64,000 nucleotides of DNA, taken from Triplophysa rosa. Lineage: Eukaryota > Chordata > Actinopteri > Cypriniformes > Nemacheilidae. The translations under genes and the position numbers were made by a program. Below the pieces are notes generated by a model, which saw only the letters and a list, made by a program, of their open reading frames with translations, did not search any database and was not told the origin of the DNA. The number at the start of each line of letters is the position of its first letter. The first letter of the stretch is position 1. Shown here piece after piece: positions 61,711-64,000 of the stretch. The stretch is taken from assembly GCF_024868665.1 (NCBI RefSeq), contig NC_079901.1, positions 7,457,092 through 7,521,091 on the forward strand, in the 5' to 3' direction.

Positions 61711-62041
61711 GAGCATTTTTATGATTCAGACAGTGGGACTGGATATATTGCTTGGCGGTTGAAAGCTGCAGAGGAACACCAACAAGAAAAGTGTTAGCTT
61801 TTCCAAGAAAGGTGATGCTGATGTCAGTGGACATTTGCTGAACAGATGTTCTAGCTCTGAGCAGCAGGATGAGGATTCTTTGAGAGAAGCTGTCGCATTT
61901 CTCACACAATCCACAGATGAAGGACAGATCTTGCTCAAAATGAGGGAGACATTTAAATACAGACACGGGCTTGTTCACGATCCAGACAAGACAGCAGATA
62001 TTCTGAAGACCTTTCCTCGGTTTCTTAACAACAAAGGACTG
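61711..62041 (+). CDS. Coding exon 7, with second compensating frameshift
   Basis: Acceptor 'tattctacag', donor 'gtacgttag'. The first part encodes 'EHFYDSDSGTGYIAWRLK' in one frame, which then hits TAG at 61795-61797. The remainder ('EDSLREAVAFLTQSTDEG' and 'HGLVHDPDKTADIL') is in another frame that extends back to about 61765. The change lies near 61762-61768. The downstream frame equals the one before the exon 6 shift, so the two indels cancel. Confidence 0.7.
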
Positions 62042-62112
62042 GTACGTTAGGAGGTAGCTTATTCAGAGTAGTGGGCAAAATATTCTTATTTATATTCTTG
62101 TTTTTGTTAAAG

Positions 62113-62290
62113 GTGAATCAAGACTTCTCACTGATCTTCAATACAGAGACATCGTCAAAATTGCTTGAAAGGTGGGATACAGCTTTCAAGCCAAGAATCA
62201 TCGAAGAAGCCATGGGACTTAATTCAACTTCTACTGTATCCTCACTTCTTCTGTCAGCAAAACATCAGAGAGACAGTGAGCAGTGTTCTG
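62113..62290 (+). CDS. Coding exon 8
   Basis: Acceptor 'gttaaag', donor 'ggtgagat', phases 0 and 1. It encodes 'VNQDFSLIFNTETSSKLLER' and 'WDTAFKPRIIEEA', in frame with the end of exon 7 and typical of the same family. Confidence 0.8.
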
Positions 62291-62516
62291 GTGAGATGTT
62301 TACAAATGGTCAGCTTGGCAGTAGTTTTGTATTGTAGATGGGACTTGTCTTTTTTTAAAGTCTGCCTGTTCCTTTAAACTTGGTAGCCTTCCAAGCAAAA
62401 TTGATGCATTCACAAAAGGTGTACATGTCTTTTTTTCTTCAGGCTAACAGGTCACTGGGACTCATTAACATTACATCGCAAAGAGTTTGGGCCATTGTCT
62501 TTATTTTCTTTTGCAG

Positions 62517-62914
62517 ACCATGATGGTGATGAATTGTTGTCTTCTCTTAAAATTCCTGTGCAGGAAAATGTCTATTGCACTAATTGGGTTAAAATTGATG
62601 GCATTGAGTACAGAGTTGGACTTCTTGTTTGCAATAATTTAAAACATGAGCTTCATGTATTTTCCAAAATAGCACAGATTCTTGTAATAGGTGAGTGTAT
62701 AGCTTTCATAGTCAATGAACTGGTCACAGAATATTTCAGTGAACACAAACATGCTTTTGTTGTAAGTAATGGTGAATACAAGGAAACTGTTATTCAACTC
62801 AAAAGTCTGCGATTTTACAAGCCATTTGATATGCAGTGTGCATGTGGACCAGAAGAAAGCATTTGTGTTACTTTCTCATTGTCTGAAAAGCTTGGTTTGA
62901 CCCTTGTTAAATGA
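62517..62914 (+). CDS. Coding exon 9 (C-terminus)
   Basis: Acceptor 'ttttcttttgcag' completes a split codon. The 132-codon frame ends with TGA at 62912-62914. It encodes 'YCTNWVKIDGIEYRVGLLV' and 'HELHVFSKIAQILV', a beta-rich C-terminal region also seen at the end of family members (from memory). This exon has no defect. Confidence 0.8.
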
Positions 62915-63149
62915 TTTTAATATCCAGAGTTTAACGTAAGCTGGTTTTATTAAAAGAATGTATTGCATTATTTACAGAAAATTTAACATCTGCTGTGATT
63001 TCCTGTATCAAATTTGAATTTAAGAGGCATCCAGTTTTATATTGTTCCAACTGTAATGCTCTTGTGATGTGTAAGTACATTTTATCCTAAAGTTTGTAAG
63101 TGATAATGCTCTGTATTTCACGTCACATTATAATGATTTAAGAATGTGA

Positions 63150-63155
63150 AATAAA
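63150..63155 (+). terminator. Polyadenylation signal (aataaa)
   Basis: The canonical 'aataaa' lies 236 bp after the stop codon of exon 9 and is followed by a T/G-containing stretch. It is the first canonical signal downstream and lies inside the inverted terminal sequences. Confidence 0.6.
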
Positions 63156-63235
63156 ACTGAGAAGTCGTTAGTACTTCTGATTAATTGATTCTTTGTCTAT
63201 TTAAAATCAATGACCGAAAGTGTTTCAATATTGAC

Positions 63236-63569
63236 CATTTAAGTGTGATTAACTATTAAAAAGTGTTTAATTATCAGTATTTAGAGTAATCACTCAACAC
63301 TAACAAATTGATATGATCAACACTGGTAGAGTAAAACTTTAAACACTGGCAAGGGTGTTAATTAACTATTAAAAGTTAAATTATCAGTATTTAGAGTTAA
63401 TAACTCAACACTAACAGAGTAAAATTCTCAACACTGTGGTAGAGTAAAACTTTTAACACTAGCAAGGGTGTTAATTAAACTCTGGGCAGTGAGAATTATA
63501 TAAACACTGCTATAGTGTTGAAATCAACTCCCATGGAGTTGAATCAACACTGTCAGTTTTACTGTGTAA
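63236..63569. repeat. ~113-bp tandem repeat, 'aacact'-rich, ending in the inverted terminus
   Basis: 'ttaactattaaaa' recurs at 63249 and 63362, each followed by 'attatcagtatttagagt', 'cactcaacactaac'-type and 'cactggcaagggtgttaatt'-type blocks. A third partial unit leads into 'caacactgtcagttttactg' at the right boundary of the putative element. A shorter 'cagtgtt'-rich version lies at the left end (59130-59215). Confidence 0.75.
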
Positions 63570-64000
63570 GATCAGCGTATTATTTATCAGAGATGTGCAA
63601 ATTAGCTCTAACGTCACGGAAGCTGCTGTTAAAAACGAATGATCCACTGACATCATGCTTAAAACAAAGAATTAGAATGAATAATGTGATATCTAGATCA
63701 GAGAAAATTATAGATGTGGGTGGGCGGCGGGCGGATTTGTTTGAAGCAGTGGATTTTATTTTTGTCATAAATCATTATTATTAGTCACACTTTACTGGTG
63801 TCATAGGTTTTGCAAATATCTAACCAATAAAAAGTATTAAAAAGTGCATGTCAACTTTGACAACAGAGTATGTAACCATTTTAAAAGTATGTTTTTTCGT
63901 TTTCTGAAAACAACGAAATTGGACATCTGAGGTTTTGGAAGGACAGATACGATATGTAAGGGTTCCTTTGTCTGATCCACTATGTTTTATTAGGTTGATC
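63570..64000. other. Non-coding, no recognised feature
   Basis: Sequence to the end of the window. Short overlapping frames on both strands at 63515-63784 are unrecognised. Confidence 0.45.

Larger units (their letters stand above)
60537..62914 (+). pseudogene. PB1/CIDE-N-like fish multigene-family protein, frame broken
   Basis: Eight coding exons (listed separately) total 1,521 nt, about 506 residues with the stop. Residues 1-75 have a ubiquitin-fold pattern like PB1 or CIDE-N domains (basic 'KVRYQGSRKF', acidic 'FDDTDTEIDED'). Residues 76-128 are a polar, disordered-looking linker with a basic 'PSKKSK' patch that may direct it to the nucleus. From residue 129 comes a domain with 'RIPTRNQREQYALGVVSLLP' and 'EHFYDSDSGTGYIAWRLK', followed by acidic and mixed regions. 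These motifs recall a large fish family annotated SAMD3-like or uncharacterised. No SAM domain is seen and the function is unknown. Two indels break the frame: an A9 run at 61603-61611, where in-frame coding needs A7 or A10, and a second one near 61762-61768 that restores it. A stop (61760-61762) would truncate the product near residue 221. It is either a young pseudogene or an assembly error. Confidence 0.7.
59115..63569. mobile_element. Possible gene-carrying inverted-repeat element
   Basis: The left boundary reads 'tacacagcaaaaccatcag' then 'tgttga'. The right boundary, in reverse complement, reads 'tacacagtaaaactgacag' then 'tgttga'. A second inner block ('ggagttaatttt' against 'ggagttgattt') also corresponds. 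Just outside lie 'agagcagc' on the left (one base away) and 'agatcagc' on the right, which match at 7 of 8 positions and would fit an 8-bp target duplication. The whole multi-exon gene lies between these ends and no transposase is present. Two unrelated insertions of the same short element flanking the gene would look similar, so the call is tentative. Confidence 0.4.

Overview
The window reads as non-coding vertebrate DNA. It is almost certainly from a teleost and probably from a cypriniform (carp, minnow or danio group). The evidence is the many dispersed repeats typical of those genomes: the family beginning 'gggatagttcaccc', the 'acactgtaaaaa' and 'ctcttaaaaataaagg' inverted-repeat elements, an L2-like LINE tail and Tc1/mariner transposons. 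The exons present are split by spliceosomal GT...AG introns. I see no bacterial gene organisation, rRNA, convincing tRNA or CRISPR array.

Layout. Positions 1-5.2 kb are AT-rich with no recognised gene. At 5.28-5.76 kb there is a CpG-rich, promoter-like block with a strong splice donor on the minus strand, which may be the first exon of a gene running off the left edge. From 5.8 to 59 kb I find no gene I can name. This part is unique sequence, with some GC-richer blocks that look like conserved regulatory DNA (inference only), sown with transposon-derived repeats: short inverted-repeat elements, microsatellites, a roughly 150-bp tandem repeat, a non-autonomous hAT element inserted in an L2-like LINE remnant, and several nested insertions.

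The two clearest coding elements are 1,221-bp Tc1/mariner transposons at 24,214-25,434 (+) and 34,615-35,835 (-). Each has perfect 29-bp terminal inverted repeats, TA target duplications and an intact 346-residue transposase. The two proteins are identical. The catalytic spacing is DD36E rather than the classical DD34E, which matches the recently described Incomer branch. Both copies look very young.

The only recognisable host-type gene is at the right end (about 59.3-63.2 kb, plus strand). It has one non-coding exon and eight coding exons, about 506 codons in total. The N-terminus is a PB1/CIDE-N-like ubiquitin-fold region, followed by a domain shared with a large, poorly characterised fish family (often annotated SAMD3-like or uncharacterised, from memory). 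Two compensating frameshifts around residues 200-221 break the frame, so this copy is either a very young pseudogene or carries assembly errors. The gene sits between two inverted copies of a 'tacacag.aaaac' terminal sequence, flanked by 8-bp direct repeats matching at 7 of 8 positions. This suggests that the whole gene may be cargo of a DNA transposon of about 4.45 kb, which is the most interesting possibility in the window.
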